Below are positions 7,842 to 17,469 of a DNA stretch of 64,000 bases, one piece after another; the stretch's first letter is position 1, and each line of letters opens with the position of its first letter. Origin of the DNA: Candidatus Rhodoluna planktonica. Lineage in GTDB: Bacteria; Actinomycetota; Actinomycetes; Actinomycetales; Microbacteriaceae. The position numbers and the translations under genes were made by a program. The notes beneath the pieces are model-generated. The model made no database searches and was not told where the DNA came from. It worked only from the letters and a program-made list of their open reading frames with translations. The DNA lies in assembly GCF_001854225.1 (NCBI RefSeq), contig NZ_CP015208.1:248001-312000 (forward strand), written 5' to 3'.

Positions 7842-9632
7842 GTGGTTACCGCTCTATACCGTCGTTATCGACCAGAAAACTTTGCCGAACTAATCGGTCA
7901 AGCCCAGGTCACTGCGCCGCTAATGACTGCCTTGCGCACCGACAGGGTGAACCACGCCTATCTTTTCTCTGGTCCTCGTGGCTGCGGTAAAACAACTTCC
8001 GCTCGAATTCTGGCCCGCTGTCTAAACTGCGCCGAAGGCCCAACCGATACCCCTTGCGGAAAGTGCCCAAGCTGCATCGAACTGTCACGCGACGGCGGTG
8101 GCTCACTTGACGTTGTTGAAATCGACGCAGCCTCACACAATGGTGTCGACGATGCTCGCGATCTGCGCGAGCGCGCAATCTTTGCACCAGCCCGCGATCG
8201 CTACAAAATTTTTATCCTCGATGAGGCGCACATGGTTACCCCTCAAGGTTTCAATGCGCTGCTAAAAATCGTTGAAGAGCCACCGGCCCACGTCAAATTT
8301 ATTTTTGCCACGACCGAGCCAGAAAAAGTTATCGGTACTATCCGCTCCAGAACACACCACTACCCGTTCCGCCTGGTTCCGCCTGCCCAGATGCTTGAAT
8401 ACCTCGAGCAACTGTGTGCCAGCGAAAAAGTAGAGGTTGCTCCGGGTGTGCTTTCGCTAGTCGTTCGCTCGGGTGGCGGTTCGGTGCGTGACTCACTTTC
8501 ACTTCTCGATCAACTAATCGCTGGCAGTGAGGGCGGCAAAGTTGAGTACGAGCGCGCTGCTGCTTTGCTCGGTTACACCCACTCAGCTCTGCTCGACGAA
8601 GTCGTAGATGCATTTGCCGTCAAGAATTCGGCTGCAGTTTTTGCCGCCGTCGACAAAGTAATTCAGACCGGCCAAGATCCCCGTCGCTTCGTTGAAGACC
8701 TACTCGAACACTTGCGTGACCTAATTGTCATTTCCTCAGTTGGCGATGAAGCTAAAGCAGTTTTGCGCGGTATCGCCGACGATGAACTTGAAAAAATGAA
8801 AATTCAGGCGGCCAAATTTGGCATCAGTGAACTTACCTATGCGGCCGAAACGGTTAGCCATGCGCTAACAACCATGACGGGCGCAACTTCGCCGAAGCTT
8901 CATCTTGAACTAATGTGCGCCAGAGTTTTGGTGCCGGCGGCCGATCAAACCGAAGTTGGCTCGCTAGCCCGAATAGATCGCCTAGAACGCCGAATCGGTG
9001 TGGCGTCTCCGGTTAATTCTGAAGTTGCTGCCCCAGTCAAAGAACTTCCGGCTGTTTTGCCACCAACCGAACCCATTGGCGTAGTTGCCGAGTCGGTCGC
9101 GCCAGCAAAAACTGCGCCAGCCGCAACGAAGGTCGCCCCGGTCGAGAGCGCGCCGGCGGCACCGGCACCTGCAGCATCCACGCCTGCACCAGCAGCATCC
9201 ACGCTTGCACCAGCAGCGACCACGCCCGTCGCCCAACTTAACCTGCAGCAATTCAAAGATGCCTGGGCCGAAATCTTGAGCAACGTCAACAAGAAGTCGA
9301 AAAATGCTTGGATGGTTGCCTTCTCGCTCACCGTTGTTGATTACGGCGATGAAATCTTGACCTTGAAATTCTTGAGTCAAAAAGATCTTGAGTCATTTAA
9401 AAATTCGAACGGTGCCAGCGATATTTTGCGTAAGGCCATTTTCGACGTGCTTGGCGTAACCGTGAAATTCAAAGCTCAAATTTCAGACAGCAGCGAACCT
9501 GTAGCGCGCGAAGAAGCGACGGCACCAAAAAACCCAGCTCGAGCAGATGAAGATGCTCGCTACGGTGAATCGTTGTTGCGAGAAATGCTCGGTGCCGAGC
9601 CACTCGGCGACAAGCAAACGGGCGGTCGCTAA
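7842..9632 (+). CDS. dnaX: DNA polymerase III subunit gamma/tau
   Basis: The 596-residue clamp-loader ATPase starts LYRRYRPENFAELIGQ, has Walker A SGPRGCGKTTSARIL, a zinc module with CLNCAEGP and CGKCPSC, and the DEAH Walker B IFILDEAH. An SRC-like region follows at TIRSRTHHYPF. Residues about 380-470 form an Ala/Pro-rich linker, partly built from a 21-bp tandem repeat, before a C-terminal tau domain. GTG is the start: TAGGCT lies six bases upstream and no Shine-Dalgarno is present, so the mRNA is probably leaderless. recR follows with no gap. Confidence 0.96.
   Translation: MVTALYRRYRPENFAELIGQAQVTAPLMTALRTDRVNHAYLFSGPRGCGKTTSARILARCLNCAEGPTDTPCGKCPSCIELSRDGGGSLDVVEIDAASHNGVDDARDLRERAIFAPARDRYKIFILDEAHMVTPQGFNALLKIVEEPPAHVKFIFATTEPEKVIGTIRSRTHHYPFRLVPPAQMLEYLEQLCASEKVEVAPGVLSLVVRSGGGSVRDSLSLLDQLIAGSEGGKVEYERAAALLGYTHSALLDEVVDAFAVKNSAAVFAAVDKVIQTGQDPRRFVEDLLEHLRDLIVISSVGDEAKAVLRGIADDELEKMKIQAAKFGISELTYAAETVSHALTTMTGATSPKLHLELMCARVLVPAADQTEVGSLARIDRLERRIGVASPVNSEVAAPVKELPAVLPPTEPIGVVAESVAPAKTAPAATKVAPVESAPAAPAPAASTPAPAASTLAPAATTPVAQLNLQQFKDAWAEILSNVNKKSKNAWMVAFSLTVVDYGDEILTLKFLSQKDLESFKNSNGASDILRKAIFDVLGVTVKFKAQISDSSEPVAREEATAPKNPARADEDARYGESLLREMLGAEPLGDKQTGGR
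9165..9227 (+). repeat. 3 x 21-bp tandem repeat in dnaX linker
   Basis: Three in-frame copies of a 21-bp unit beginning GCACC(T/A)GCAGC encode Ala-Pro-Ala-Ala-Ser/Thr-Thr repeats within the DnaX linker. The copies differ at a few positions, so they have drifted since duplication. Confidence 0.8.
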
Positions 9633-10229
9633 GTGTTCGAGGGTGTTGTTCAAGAACTAATTGATGAGCTTGGCCGTTTGCCGGGGGTGGGCCCCAAGTC
9701 GGCTCAACGCATTGCCTTTTACCTGCTGCAATCTGAAGACGATCAAGCCAAGAAACTTGCGCAGGTTTTGCTCGAGGTAAAAGACCGGGTTAAGTTTTGT
9801 GAAATCTGTGGCAACGTAACTGAAGATCCAACCTGCAGCATTTGTCGCGATGCTCGCAGAAACCAAACCCTAATTTGCGTTGTCGAAGAATCTAAAGATG
9901 TTCAAGCAATTGAGCGCACCAGAGAATTCCGTGGGCTTTACCACGTGCTGGGTGGGGCAATCAGTCCAATCGATGGCGTGGGTCCAGATCAATTGCGCAT
10001 CAAAGAGCTAATGACTCGGTTGAGCAATCCTGAAATCCAAGAGGTAATTATCGCTACCGACCCAAACCTAGAAGGTGAGGCGACGGCAACTTACCTTACG
10101 CGCATGCTCTCAACTCTTGGAGTCACTGTTTCCAGGCTGGCATCGGGTTTACCGGTTGGCGGCGATCTCGAATATGCCGATGAGGTTACCTTGGGCCGTG
10201 CCTTTGCCGGTCGCACTCGCAGCAACTAA
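9633..10229 (+). CDS. recR: Recombination mediator protein RecR
   Basis: This 198-residue protein has the standard RecR parts in order: a helix-hairpin-helix [19 protein letters not shown], a four-cysteine zinc finger [16 protein letters not shown], and a Toprim domain beginning ICVVEESKD with EGEATATYL. RecR works with RecO and RecF to load RecA on gapped DNA. GTG at 9633 directly follows the dnaX stop codon, so the two are translationally coupled. Confidence 0.96.
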   Translation: MFEGVVQELIDELGRLPGVGPKSAQRIAFYLLQSEDDQAKKLAQVLLEVKDRVKFCEICGNVTEDPTCSICRDARRNQTLICVVEESKDVQAIERTREFRGLYHVLGGAISPIDGVGPDQLRIKELMTRLSNPEIQEVIIATDPNLEGEATATYLTRMLSTLGVTVSRLASGLPVGGDLEYADEVTLGRAFAGRTRSN

Positions 10230-10290
10230 ACTAAAGGCTTGTGTGGCATCGCCTCACTAACATTCCCCTTTTTATTTAGGAGATACGGCC

Positions 10291-11571
10291 TTGGCTCTTA
10301 TCGTGCAAAAGTTTGGTGGTTCGTCTGTTGGAGACGCCAACAAAATTAAGCACGTGGCGAAGCGCGTAATCGAAACCCAAAAAGCAGGCAACCAGGTTGT
10401 TGTTGTGGTTTCAGCTATGGGCGACACCACCGACGAACTGATTGATTTGGCCCAGTCAGTGGCCGAAGATCCATACGAGTCACCTCGCGAAATGGACATG
10501 TTGCTTACTTCAGGTGAGCGAATCTCTATGGCCCTGCTGGCGATTGCCATCAATGCTGCCGGGGCGCAATCACGTTCATTTACCGGTTCACAAGCGGGAA
10601 TTATGACCAGCGCCAAACACGGTGACGCTCGAATCTCGGAAGTTACGCCATTTCGAATCCAAGAGGCACTTGACGCGGGCGACATTGCAATTGTTGCTGG
10701 CTTCCAGGGGTTCAACAAAGACAGCAAAGACATCACCACACTTGGTCGAGGTGGCTCAGACACCACCGCGGTTGCACTTGCAGCCGCACTAAAAGCAGAT
10801 GTCTGCGAAATTTACTCAGACGTAGACGGCGTTTACACAGCTGATCCAAGAGTTATTCCTGCGGCCCGCAAACTTGACTCGATTGACATCGAATCAATGC
10901 TCGAGCTCGCTGGTGCTGGGGCGAAAATTTTGCACATTCGCGCGGTTGAATATGCACGACGTCACAATGTTGATCTTCGAGTTCGTTCAACATTCAGCAC
11001 CGATCCAGGAACTATCGTTTACTCATCAAAAGCAGGAGAGAACATGGAAGAGCCAATCGTTTCAGGCATTGCCACCGATAAAGGTCAGGCCAAAATTACC
11101 GTGATTGGTATTCCAGATGTTCCTGGTAAGGCTGCTGAGGTTTTCAACACCGTTGCTTCTGCCGGAGCGAACATCGACATGATTGTGCAGAACACCCCAA
11201 CTGGCTCTGATGTCACCGATCGCGTCAGCGACATTTCGTTCACCTTGCCCCTGGGTGATTTGGGTCGCGTTGCCGGAGCACTAGATGCTGCCAAAGCAAA
11301 CTTGGGATTCCGCGATCTAGAACAGGATGCCAACATCGGAAAACTCTCGGTTGTTGGTGCCGGCATGCGCACACACTCGGGTGTTTCGGCCACCCTATTT
11401 TCGGCTCTTGCAACCGCGGGTATCAACATCGAGATGATTTCAACATCGGAAATTCGCATCTCGGTTATCACCAGCGCCGACCAGCTAGATGCGGCAGCCC
11501 GCGCTGTTCACACCGCATTCGAACTCGACAGCGATGTTGAAGCTGTGGTCTACGCCGGCACCGGTCGCTAG
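10291..11571 (+). CDS. lysC: Aspartate kinase
   Basis: The 426-residue enzyme phosphorylates aspartate, the first step toward lysine, threonine, methionine and diaminopimelate for peptidoglycan. It begins [14 protein letters not shown], has [18 protein letters not shown] for the kinase site, and two ACT domains from about residue 260, the feedback-binding region. TTG is the start, with AGGAG nine bases upstream. asd follows after 60 bases. An internal in-frame start at 11044 would yield a separate ACT-only beta subunit, as known in Corynebacterium. Confidence 0.96.
   Translation: MALIVQKFGGSSVGDANKIKHVAKRVIETQKAGNQVVVVVSAMGDTTDELIDLAQSVAEDPYESPREMDMLLTSGERISMALLAIAINAAGAQSRSFTGSQAGIMTSAKHGDARISEVTPFRIQEALDAGDIAIVAGFQGFNKDSKDITTLGRGGSDTTAVALAAALKADVCEIYSDVDGVYTADPRVIPAARKLDSIDIESMLELAGAGAKILHIRAVEYARRHNVDLRVRSTFSTDPGTIVYSSKAGENMEEPIVSGIATDKGQAKITVIGIPDVPGKAAEVFNTVASAGANIDMIVQNTPTGSDVTDRVSDISFTLPLGDLGRVAGALDAAKANLGFRDLEQDANIGKLSVVGAGMRTHSGVSATLFSALATAGINIEMISTSEIRISVITSADQLDAAARAVHTAFELDSDVEAVVYAGTGR
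11044..11571 (+). CDS. lysC: Nested aspartate kinase beta subunit
   Basis: Within lysC an in-frame ATG at 11044 is preceded by AGGAG at 11034-11038 with a five-base spacer, a better ribosome site than that of the full gene. The product would be 175 residues and start [20 protein letters not shown], matching the known start of the beta subunit of Corynebacterium glutamicum aspartokinase. It consists of the two ACT domains and would form an alpha2beta2 enzyme. Confidence 0.75.
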   Translation: MEEPIVSGIATDKGQAKITVIGIPDVPGKAAEVFNTVASAGANIDMIVQNTPTGSDVTDRVSDISFTLPLGDLGRVAGALDAAKANLGFRDLEQDANIGKLSVVGAGMRTHSGVSATLFSALATAGINIEMISTSEIRISVITSADQLDAAARAVHTAFELDSDVEAVVYAGTGR

Positions 11572-11631
11572 CCAATACAAAACCCATCCGGCGCCAAGGT
11601 GCGCAAATTATTAAGACTTTAGGAGCAAAAA

Positions 11632-12699
11632 ATGAGCCGCAAACCAAATCTCGCCCTCGTTGGTGCCACCGGTGCAGTTGGCACCGTAATGGTCGGAATC
11701 ATCAACTCACGCGAAAACATTTGGGGCGAAATTCGCCTAATCGCTAGCCCACGTTCGGCTGGTAAAAAAATCACTGTGCACGGCGAAGAGCTAACCGTAG
11801 TTGCGCTATCGCCAGAAGCCTTTGACGGCATCGACATTGCCATGTTCGATGTGCCAGACGAAGTTTCTGAGATTTGGGCACCGATTGCCGCCGAGCGCGG
11901 TGCGGTCGCTGTCGACAACTCGGGCGCCTTCCGCATGAACCCTGAGGTTCCGCTAGTCGTTCCAGAGGTAAACCCAGAGCAGGCAAAAAACCGTCCGCTT
12001 GGCATTATCTCGAACCCTAACTGCACCACCTTGACCATGATGGCTGCCATGGGTGCCCTGCACCGCAAGTGGAACCTGAAAGAGCTTGTGGTCTCGAGCT
12101 ACCAGGCTGTTTCTGGTGCCGGGGCTGCCGGAATCGCCGAGCTTGCCAGCGAATTGGCTGTAGTTGGCAAAGATGCGTCATTGGGAACCAACACCGATGA
12201 CGTGCGAGCAGCCCTTGCTGCTGCCGGCAACGACCTTTCAAACTCACCGTGGGCTCATCCGATCGCGTTAAACGTCATCCCATTTGCCGGTTCGCTAAAG
12301 GCCGGTGGTCACTCTTCTGAAGAGATGAAGGTTCGTGATGAGAGCCGCAAAATTCTTGGTATCAGCGATCTAAAAGTTGCTGCCAGCTGTGTTCGAGTGC
12401 CAGTTCAGGTAGCCCACTCGCTAACAGTCCACGCAACTTTTGAAAACTCATTGACCCCGGATGAGGTTCGCGAAGTACTGGGACAGCAGCCAACCGTTAA
12501 GGTTGTCGATGACCCAGCTAACCACCAGTACCCAACCCCAAACATGGTTGCCGGTCAAGACCCAACCTTTGTTGGTCGAATCCGTCAATCGCTCGACTTC
12601 CCAAACAGCATCGAGCTATTTGTGGTCGGCGACAACCTGCGCAAAGGTGCTGCTTTGAACACTTACGAAATTGCCGAACTAGTGGCAAAAGAGTTCTAG
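11632..12699 (+). CDS. asd: Aspartate-semialdehyde dehydrogenase
   Basis: The 355-residue enzyme reduces aspartyl phosphate, made by LysC, to aspartate semialdehyde with NADPH. It shows [13 protein letters not shown] for cofactor binding, [20 protein letters not shown], and ISNPNCTT with the catalytic Cys131. The ATG follows TTAGGAG. It lies downstream of lysC in the same direction and is followed by a hairpin at 12717-12754, suggesting a lysC-asd unit ending there. Confidence 0.96.
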   Translation: MSRKPNLALVGATGAVGTVMVGIINSRENIWGEIRLIASPRSAGKKITVHGEELTVVALSPEAFDGIDIAMFDVPDEVSEIWAPIAAERGAVAVDNSGAFRMNPEVPLVVPEVNPEQAKNRPLGIISNPNCTTLTMMAAMGALHRKWNLKELVVSSYQAVSGAGAAGIAELASELAVVGKDASLGTNTDDVRAALAAAGNDLSNSPWAHPIALNVIPFAGSLKAGGHSSEEMKVRDESRKILGISDLKVAASCVRVPVQVAHSLTVHATFENSLTPDEVREVLGQQPTVKVVDDPANHQYPTPNMVAGQDPTFVGRIRQSLDFPNSIELFVVGDNLRKGAALNTYEIAELVAKEF

Positions 12700-12716
12700 A
12701 GATTTAATACATTCTT

Positions 12717-12754
12717 AATTTGCCTCGGCTGTGTCTTCATAGCCGGGGCAAATT
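12717..12754 (+). terminator. Hairpin after asd
   Basis: A near-perfect 14-bp inverted repeat (12717-12730 with 12741-12754) has a ten-base loop. The T-tail is weak on the plus strand, so it may work as a terminator or as a 3'-end stabiliser. Confidence 0.6.
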
Positions 12755-12774
12755 TATGAAGGTAGCCTTGAGGT

Positions 12775-13347
12775 ATGACGAGACTAACCACTGTTGCGAT
12801 TATGGTAGGTCTCGCCATCACATTAGGGGGATGTGCAACCGAAGGTGCTGGCGAGCTGGAGCCAACGACACAAGCAAGCGAAACACCTGTTCCCACTCCA
12901 GATCCAAGTTTGCTTCCTTCTGAAGCTCCGTCAGATGCCGTTGAGGTCGACCCAGCAATTTTTGATGATGGCTTCGGTGATCTAATTTTCCGTGTTGGCG
13001 ATGGCCCAACCTGGTGCACAATCAGCACCGCATCCCAGTTTGTGGTTTGCGAACAAAATGAAGTTGCGGCTCAATACGAACCCATCCCGGTGCCCGACAC
13101 CTGTGACTACTCATACGGCTATCAGTTGCGCCTCTGGGCCAATAAACCAGCTGAGGGAGACACCGCCGAGTTTGCCTGTTCGGGTGGCTCATACGCTGAT
13201 CCGAGCCAAGCTCAGACTCTGAACAGTGGCGAAAAAATTTCGGTGAGCCCATTTAGCTGCTACGTGGATGAAATTACTGCTCGCTGTGAAAACGAATCTG
13301 GAGCCTGGATTGCTCTAGGTCCGAAAGTCTGGGGACTTAACAACTAG
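12775..13347 (+). CDS. Small lipoprotein of unknown function
   Basis: The 190-residue protein has an N-terminal hydrophobic helix and lipobox LGGC (Cys20), so it should be anchored to the outer face of the membrane. Residues about 25-60 are a Thr/Pro/Ser/Glu-rich linker. The rest holds six cysteines (CT, CE, CD, CS, CY, CE) that could form disulfides, and ends in IALGPKVWGLNN. I do not recognise a named family. TAGCCT lies six bases before the ATG with no ribosome site, so translation is probably leaderless. Its stop abuts the convergent metallophosphoesterase gene. Confidence 0.8.
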   Translation: MTRLTTVAIMVGLAITLGGCATEGAGELEPTTQASETPVPTPDPSLLPSEAPSDAVEVDPAIFDDGFGDLIFRVGDGPTWCTISTASQFVVCEQNEVAAQYEPIPVPDTCDYSYGYQLRLWANKPAEGDTAEFACSGGSYADPSQAQTLNSGEKISVSPFSCYVDEITARCENESGAWIALGPKVWGLNN

Positions 13348-14238
13348 TTAGTTGACCGCTTCAAGGCTTAGAAGTCGCACCTCTGGTCGGCAAAAGAAGC
13401 GAACCGGGGCAAAGATCGAGTGTCCCAAACCAGCGCAAACATTCAGCACCGAACTGCGACCGTTGAATTTCCAGGCGCTGAGTCCGCGGGCATTCTTTTT
13501 TGGCAGATCGCAGTTGGTAGTTAGAGCTCCAAAAATCGGCAGACAAACTTGCCCGCCATGGGTGTGTCCGGCAAAAATCAATTTGGCCGAATTTTCGGTG
13601 AAGCTCTCTAGAATCCGAAGGTAAGGCGCGTGGGTCACTCCGAAAATAATCGAGCAATCGGTGAGGTTGTTGGCTTGCCCGGCCACTGAGGTTAAGTCAT
13701 CGCGATCATCGTGAGCATCGTCAACGCCGAGAAAGCCAACCTTGATGCCGTTCAGTTGAAGTTTTCCTTCGCGGTTATTTAGGTTGAGCCAACCGGCTTG
13801 CCGGAAAGCGGCCAGCAAACGCGCGGTATCAAGTGCTTTACCGTTACTGCGCTCGGACGGTTTGGCCAGATAACCGAGTGGGTTTCGCAAAACCGGGGCG
13901 AAGTAGTCGTTAGAACCGTTTACGAAAACGCCCGGCTTCATTAGCAACGGTCCAAGTGCCGTAATGGCAGTTCCAACAGATTTTTCGTGGCCGAGATTGT
14001 CGCCGGTGTTGACCACCAAATCTGGGTTTAGTTCGGCCAGCGATTTTATGAATTTTATTTTTCGTTTTTGCCAAGGCGCTAGGTGCAGATCGCTGATGTG
14101 CAGCACCGTCAAAGTAGGCGAGCCTGCCGGAAGAATTTTTAGACTAGCCCGTTTTACTGAAAACAGTTGACGCTCAATGAGAATGCCCCAGGTGGCCGCC
14201 AAAATGGCAATTCCACCCAGGATAATCAAAAATTCCAC
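13348..14238 (-). CDS. Membrane-anchored metallophosphoesterase
   Basis: This 296-residue calcineurin-like phosphoesterase has an N-terminal hydrophobic segment and then the metal motifs HISDLHLAP, NTGDNLGH, NGSNDYFAP, GVTHAPY and AGHTHGGQ. In the third motif the usual GNHD is GSND, a variant I associate with actinobacterial members. It starts with GTG eight bases after the PASTA PBP stop, so the two are probably cotranscribed and may act together at the envelope. The substrate is unknown. Confidence 0.88.
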   Translation of the reverse strand: MEFLIILGGIAILAATWGILIERQLFSVKRASLKILPAGSPTLTVLHISDLHLAPWQKRKIKFIKSLAELNPDLVVNTGDNLGHEKSVGTAITALGPLLMKPGVFVNGSNDYFAPVLRNPLGYLAKPSERSNGKALDTARLLAAFRQAGWLNLNNREGKLQLNGIKVGFLGVDDAHDDRDDLTSVAGQANNLTDCSIIFGVTHAPYLRILESFTENSAKLIFAGHTHGGQVCLPIFGALTTNCDLPKKNARGLSAWKFNGRSSVLNVCAGLGHSIFAPVRFFCRPEVRLLSLEAVN

Positions 14239-14246
14239 GAGTCTAC

Positions 14247-16751
14247 CTAGGGGCCGGTGCTAATAATCAACAGGATGGCGCTCGCCGCATTTGCTGCACT
14301 GCCAGCCGGAGGATCGGTGCCAATTACACGGCCAGCCGGAATAGTTGGGTGTTTTTGGAAGTATTGCGTCTGCGAAGCCTGAGGTTCAGATACTGCAGCA
14401 AAACCGGCGGCCAATAAGGTTGCCTTGGCTTGGTCGACACTTAGACCAGAGACGTTTGGAACACCCGCTGAATCACCCTTTGAGATGTAAATCTTGACCT
14501 GGGTGCCGCGAGCCACAGTTGAACCAATCGATGGACGAGTGTAGGCAACCGAACCAGCCGGCATAGCTGAAGAAACCTCAACGGTCAAAATCTTGGCATT
14601 TAGGTCGGCCGTTTCGATTAGCTCTGCGGCCTGGTCTGGCGCAATTCCAGCTACCGACGGAACGACTGCGCCCGAAGCGGAAATCATGTTTTCTGGTGGT
14701 GGGCTAAATGCCGTGCCAGGGTAAAGTTCATTGACTTTGCGCATTGTGGTTCGCCAAATGTCGTGGCGTACAGTGTTTGCAGCCTTACCGTTGAGTCGGA
14801 TACCGCCCAGCGACTTGTTACCGACCACGTTTCCAACCCACACCGCGGTACCAACGGCCGATGAAAAACCGGTCATCCAGGTGTGTACTCGAGAGTCGGT
14901 AGTTCCGGTCTTACCTGCAAGCGGAGTTCCGTCTCCGGTCGCTGAGGCGCCACCGGTACCGCCGCTGATTACGCGTTGCATGGCGTAGGTCATTCCGGCA
15001 GCAACTTCTGGGCTAACCGCTGGCGAGCAAAGGCTCTGAGGGGCCTTGAGCTCTTCGCCGGTGGTGCGCTTGGTAATGCGATCGATAGCGATTGGGGTGC
15101 AGTAGACGCCCTTGTTAGCGATGGCTGCCATGGCGCCGGCCATGCTCAACGGTGAAATTTCGTTGGTACCAATAATCGATGCTGGTACATACTGCAGTTC
15201 GTTGCCGTCGGCGCGCTTGATTCCAAAACGCATGGCGGTGTCTCGAATGTCGCACAGGTCAAGCTGCGATGCCATGTCGGCGTAAGCGGTGTTGACCGAC
15301 TGCGCGGTTGCTTGTACTACAGACAAATCTTCAGCTGTCTTCGAGTCGTTACCCGGAGCCCAGGTGCCGACCAGTCCACCGCATCGAGCCGAAAACTCAG
15401 ATGCGTTCCACTCTTTTTCGCGTGCGTCGACGTGGTCGCCGAGCTTAAACCCTGCGGTCAACCACTGGGCAAGAGTGAAGATCTTGTAGGTTGAACCGCT
15501 TTGGAAACCGGATGAACCACCGTATGCACGATCAGTGGCGTAGTTAACCGAGGTGTGTCCGGCAGGCGGATTCTCGGTCTGGTCAAAGATTCGGTTTTCG
15601 GCCATTGCCAAAATTCGTCCGGTTCCGGCTTCAACTGACACCAAAGCCGAACCAATTTGGCTTGGGTCTTCGGCCGGTGCCCAGGTCATAATCGCTTCGT
15701 GAGCGGTCTGCTGAACCTCAAGGTCAACAGTGCTGAAAATTTCAAGGCCACCGCGACGCAACAGCATTTCGCGATCTTCGGGGGTTGAGCCAAATTCCGG
15801 TGAATTTCTGATTGTCCAAACTACGTAATCGCAGAAGAATGCAGCGGTTTGGTTTGCTTCACAGCCAGATGGCGATTCGGTGATGTTGACTTCAATCGGG
15901 CTCGCCTTTGCCTCATTAGCTTCAGCGCGTGTGATGTAACCCTCGGCGGCCATGTTGTCGATCACATAATCGCGACGACCTTTGGCGCGGTCTAGGTTTT
16001 CGGGCTCATCCGGTTTGTAATCGTTTGGTGACTTCAACATTCCGGCTAGCAGAGCAGCTTGTGGAATGGATAGATCTTTGGCTTTGACGCCAAAGTAATA
16101 GTTTGACGCAGATTCGATGCCGTTTAGATTGTTGCCGAAGAAGGCAAGGTTTAGGTAACCGGCCAAAATTTCTTTTTTAGTAGCAACACCTTCAAGAGCA
16201 ATAGCAAGTCTGATTTCGCGAATTTTGCGGTCGATGGTGACTGCGGTTGCTTCGGCAATTGCCTCTTCATCGCCCGACAGGTTTGCCGCCTCAACCAGCG
16301 AGTTTTTTACGTACTGCATGGTGATTGTGGATGCACCGGGACCGTTGCCCAAGGTTGCCGCGTTGGTGGCAGCGGCACGAACCAAAGCCAAAATGTCAAC
16401 GCCACCGTGTTGGAAGAATCGCGGGTCTTCGGTTGCGACTACCGCATTGCGAATGTTCTCTGACATGTCGTTGTAGTCGACTGAAATTCTGTTCTCGTGA
16501 TAGAACTTGGCGATTTCTACAGTCTCGCCGTTGGCGGTTCCGTACAGGGTTGAAGATTGTGAAGCATTTACCGGCTTGATGTAGTCGGGCAAATTTTCGA
16601 ATATGGTTAGGCCCGCAGATGTGGCAATCGACCCAACCAAAGCCAAGGGGGCTAGTAGGGCGATAGACAAGACCCCGGCAAGTGCACTTAGAAATACAAA
16701 TTTAAGAGAGGCGGTGCCGTTGGTTTCATTTTTATTCTGTGAACCAGACAT
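14247..16751 (-). CDS. Class A penicillin-binding protein with PASTA domains
   Basis: This 834-residue bifunctional peptidoglycan synthase has one N-terminal membrane helix. A GT51 glycosyltransferase domain follows (ATEDPRFFQHGG with Glu108, GASTITMQYVKN). The transpeptidase has SGSTYK (Ser420), an SVN triad and GKTGT (Lys614). Two C-terminal PASTA repeats begin VPSVAGIAPDQ and VPNVSGLSVDQ. It polymerises and cross-links glycan outside the membrane. The start at 16751 is chosen over an upstream in-frame ATG because TAACCT lies seven bases before it, the leaderless arrangement. It heads a unit with the metallophosphoesterase. Confidence 0.95.
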   Translation of the reverse strand: MSGSQNKNETNGTASLKFVFLSALAGVLSIALLAPLALVGSIATSAGLTIFENLPDYIKPVNASQSSTLYGTANGETVEIAKFYHENRISVDYNDMSENIRNAVVATEDPRFFQHGGVDILALVRAAATNAATLGNGPGASTITMQYVKNSLVEAANLSGDEEAIAEATAVTIDRKIREIRLAIALEGVATKKEILAGYLNLAFFGNNLNGIESASNYYFGVKAKDLSIPQAALLAGMLKSPNDYKPDEPENLDRAKGRRDYVIDNMAAEGYITRAEANEAKASPIEVNITESPSGCEANQTAAFFCDYVVWTIRNSPEFGSTPEDREMLLRRGGLEIFSTVDLEVQQTAHEAIMTWAPAEDPSQIGSALVSVEAGTGRILAMAENRIFDQTENPPAGHTSVNYATDRAYGGSSGFQSGSTYKIFTLAQWLTAGFKLGDHVDAREKEWNASEFSARCGGLVGTWAPGNDSKTAEDLSVVQATAQSVNTAYADMASQLDLCDIRDTAMRFGIKRADGNELQYVPASIIGTNEISPLSMAGAMAAIANKGVYCTPIAIDRITKRTTGEELKAPQSLCSPAVSPEVAAGMTYAMQRVISGGTGGASATGDGTPLAGKTGTTDSRVHTWMTGFSSAVGTAVWVGNVVGNKSLGGIRLNGKAANTVRHDIWRTTMRKVNELYPGTAFSPPPENMISASGAVVPSVAGIAPDQAAELIETADLNAKILTVEVSSAMPAGSVAYTRPSIGSTVARGTQVKIYISKGDSAGVPNVSGLSVDQAKATLLAAGFAAVSEPQASQTQYFQKHPTIPAGRVIGTDPPAGSAANAASAILLIISTGP

Positions 16752-16757
16752 AGACTC

Positions 16758-16764
16758 TAGGTTA
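16758..16764. promoter_or_regulatory. Overlapping divergent -10 boxes
   Basis: TAGGTTA reads TAGGTT (16758-16763) on the plus strand and TAACCT (16764-16759) on the minus strand. The minus box is seven bases before the PBP start; the plus box would start RNA near 16771 for the DUF4177-RidA pair. Confidence 0.5.
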
Positions 16765-16792
16765 CCTGACCACACTTGAGAGGATGCTGAAA

Positions 16793-16945
16793 ATGCAAAA
16801 GTGGGAGTACTTCACCACACCTTTACTACTACACCGTGAGAGCGCAATCCTGAATAACTGGGGTTCAGAAGGCTGGGAGCTGGTGCAGGTTGTAACCGGC
16901 CCAGAAGGCGGCATGGTTGCCTTTTTTAAGCGTCCGGTGGCCTAA
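16793..16945 (+). CDS. DUF4177-family small protein
   Basis: This 50-residue protein begins MQKWEYFTTPLLLH and continues with NNWGSEGWELVQVV and GPEGGMVAFFKRP, the pattern of the small DUF4177 proteins that sit beside RidA genes in many Actinobacteria. It has no signal or membrane segment and its role is unknown. AGAGGA eight bases upstream supports the ATG at 16793 over the one at 16784. Its stop overlaps the RidA start by one base, so the two are translationally coupled. Confidence 0.85.
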   Translation: MQKWEYFTTPLLLHRESAILNNWGSEGWELVQVVTGPEGGMVAFFKRPVA

Positions 16946-17415
16946 TGTCCAAAATTGAACAGCGCCTTATCGAACTTGGATTTCCGCTACCAGAGGTAGC
17001 CAAACCGGTTGCGGCCTATGTGCCATCCACCGTTACCGGCAATCTCTGCTTCACATCGGGGCAATTGCCTTTTGTCAGCGGTGTGCTGCCAGCAACCGGA
17101 AAAGTGGGCGTCGGCGACGGACTGGTTAGCCCAGAGCAGGCTAAAGATCTTGCCCGCCTCTGCGTTTTGAATGCCCTGGCTGCGCTAAAGCTTGCGATTG
17201 GCGATCTAGATCGTGTTACCAGGATCGTCAAAGTTGTTGGATTTGTTGCTTCGGTTCCCGAATTCACCGGTCAGCCAGCGGTCATTAACGGCGCATCCGA
17301 GTTTTTGGGTGAGGTTTTCGGCGAAGTCGGCGTTCACGCTCGTTCAGCTGTGGGTGTCACCGCGTTACCGCTGGACTCAGCTGTAGAGCTAGAACTGATC
17401 GCTGAATTCAAGTAA
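16945..17415 (+). CDS. RidA/YjgF/YER057c/UK114-family protein
   Basis: The 156-residue protein matches the longer RidA-like subfamily: VTGNLCFTSGQLPFVSG near the start, then DLARLCVLNALAALKLAIGDLDRVTRIVKVVGFV, and HARSAVGVTALPLDSAVELE at the end with the conserved Arg. RidA proteins form trimers that hydrolyse reactive enamine/imine intermediates of amino acid metabolism. This subfamily is not proven to share the activity. It is coupled to DUF4177 and ends at a bidirectional terminator. Confidence 0.9.
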   Translation: MSKIEQRLIELGFPLPEVAKPVAAYVPSTVTGNLCFTSGQLPFVSGVLPATGKVGVGDGLVSPEQAKDLARLCVLNALAALKLAIGDLDRVTRIVKVVGFVASVPEFTGQPAVINGASEFLGEVFGEVGVHARSAVGVTALPLDSAVELELIAEFK

Positions 17416-17422
17416 TTTCTGC

Positions 17423-17462
17423 AAAAAAATGCCTGCCCAAATTATCGGGCAGGCATTTTTTT
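17423..17462. terminator. Bidirectional terminator ridA/acs
   Basis: A 16-bp stem (17423-17438 with 17447-17462) has A-run and T-run ends, so it can end both the RidA transcript and the convergent acs transcript. Confidence 0.92.
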
Positions 17463-17469
17463 GTATGTT

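Noticed and set aside
8945-9380. Long antisense frames under dnaX linker
   Set aside because: They arise from the Ala/Pro-rich repeat and have low-complexity translations.
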